A stretch of DNA of 64,000 bases from assembly GCA_963748095.1 (NCBI GenBank), contig CAVVIO010000009.1, positions 124,001 through 188,000 on the forward strand, in the 5' to 3' direction. Origin of the DNA: CAVVIO01 sp963748095 (lineage in GTDB: Bacteria; Bacteroidota; Bacteroidia; Bacteroidales; UBA10428). A program made the translations under genes and the position numbers. Under the pieces are notes generated by a model. The model had not been told where the DNA came from, searched no databases, and saw only the letters and a list, made by a program, of their open reading frames with translations. Positions 63,959 to 64,000 of the stretch are shown piece after piece; the stretch's first letter is position 1; every line of letters begins with the position of its first letter.

Positions 63959-64000
63959 TACTTATTTATTGTGAAATATTTCCTTGACCTGATTTTCAAT

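Noticed and set aside
1..64000. Defence island, prophage or integrative element
   Set aside because: No integrase, phage structural gene, restriction-modification or toxin-antitoxin gene was recognised; the NdpA-family gene alone is not enough.

Overview
The window reads as chromosome of a glycan-degrading member of the Bacteroidota (probably Bacteroidales or a close relative). Support: a hybrid two-component regulator C-terminus, SusC/SusD pairs, GH43/GH51/GH29 enzymes, an HU-HIG DNA-binding protein, a type IX secretion sorting domain, a short primary sigma factor of the Bacteroides type, AT-rich starts mostly without Shine-Dalgarno sequences, and several TAnnTTTG-like -7 elements. No rRNA, integrase, transposase, prophage or CRISPR array was seen.

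Layout. (1) 1-4602, plus strand: remnant of an arabinan locus (HTCS regulator, truncated SusC, GH43, GH51). (2) 4734-13649, minus strand: a second arabinan-type polysaccharide utilization locus (surface lipoprotein, SusC, SusD, GH43 lipoprotein), in which SusC and GH43 each carry a one-base frameshift and a decayed ORF lies at the promoter end. (3) 13650-17700: direct repeats, a GC-rich palindromic stretch, an EamA transporter with a small partner ORF, the primary sigma factor and a lipoprotein. (4) 17800-28306, minus strand: tig-clpP-clpX followed directly by a trp operon (trpE-G-D-C-F-B-A). The trp operon is preceded by a leader peptide with three adjacent Trp codons and mutually exclusive hairpins. 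A four-helix-bundle (23S intervening-sequence-type) gene with heptamer repeats is inserted between trpB and trpA. (5) 28431-38500: tRNA-Leu, lptB, tatC, recQ, a T9SS cargo protein and assorted enzymes. (6) 38557-43494: palindromic repeats, an HU-like gene and a third glycoside hydrolase cluster (GH51 broken by several indels, GH29 intact, GH2 reduced to its N-terminus). (7) 43777-64000: a PhoR/PhoB-like pair, a DUF6340-type protein, galactose mutarotase, quinone oxidoreductase, PEP carboxylase, a putative zinc peptidase, TrhO (frameshifted), Dus, a membrane pyrophosphatase of the K+-dependent sequence class, LpxH and a thioredoxin-fold lipoprotein without its cysteines.

How it fits together. 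The carbohydrate loci would import and cut arabinan-type side chains: surface lipoproteins and SusD bind, SusC transports, GH43 cuts 1,5-arabinan and GH51 releases arabinose. Much of this machinery looks broken, while nearly all housekeeping genes are intact. The strongest regulatory signal is the trp attenuator, which is also the only obvious stop signal after clpX. The main uncertainty is whether the frameshifts are real gene decay or consensus errors, since the clear single-base events are all insertions.
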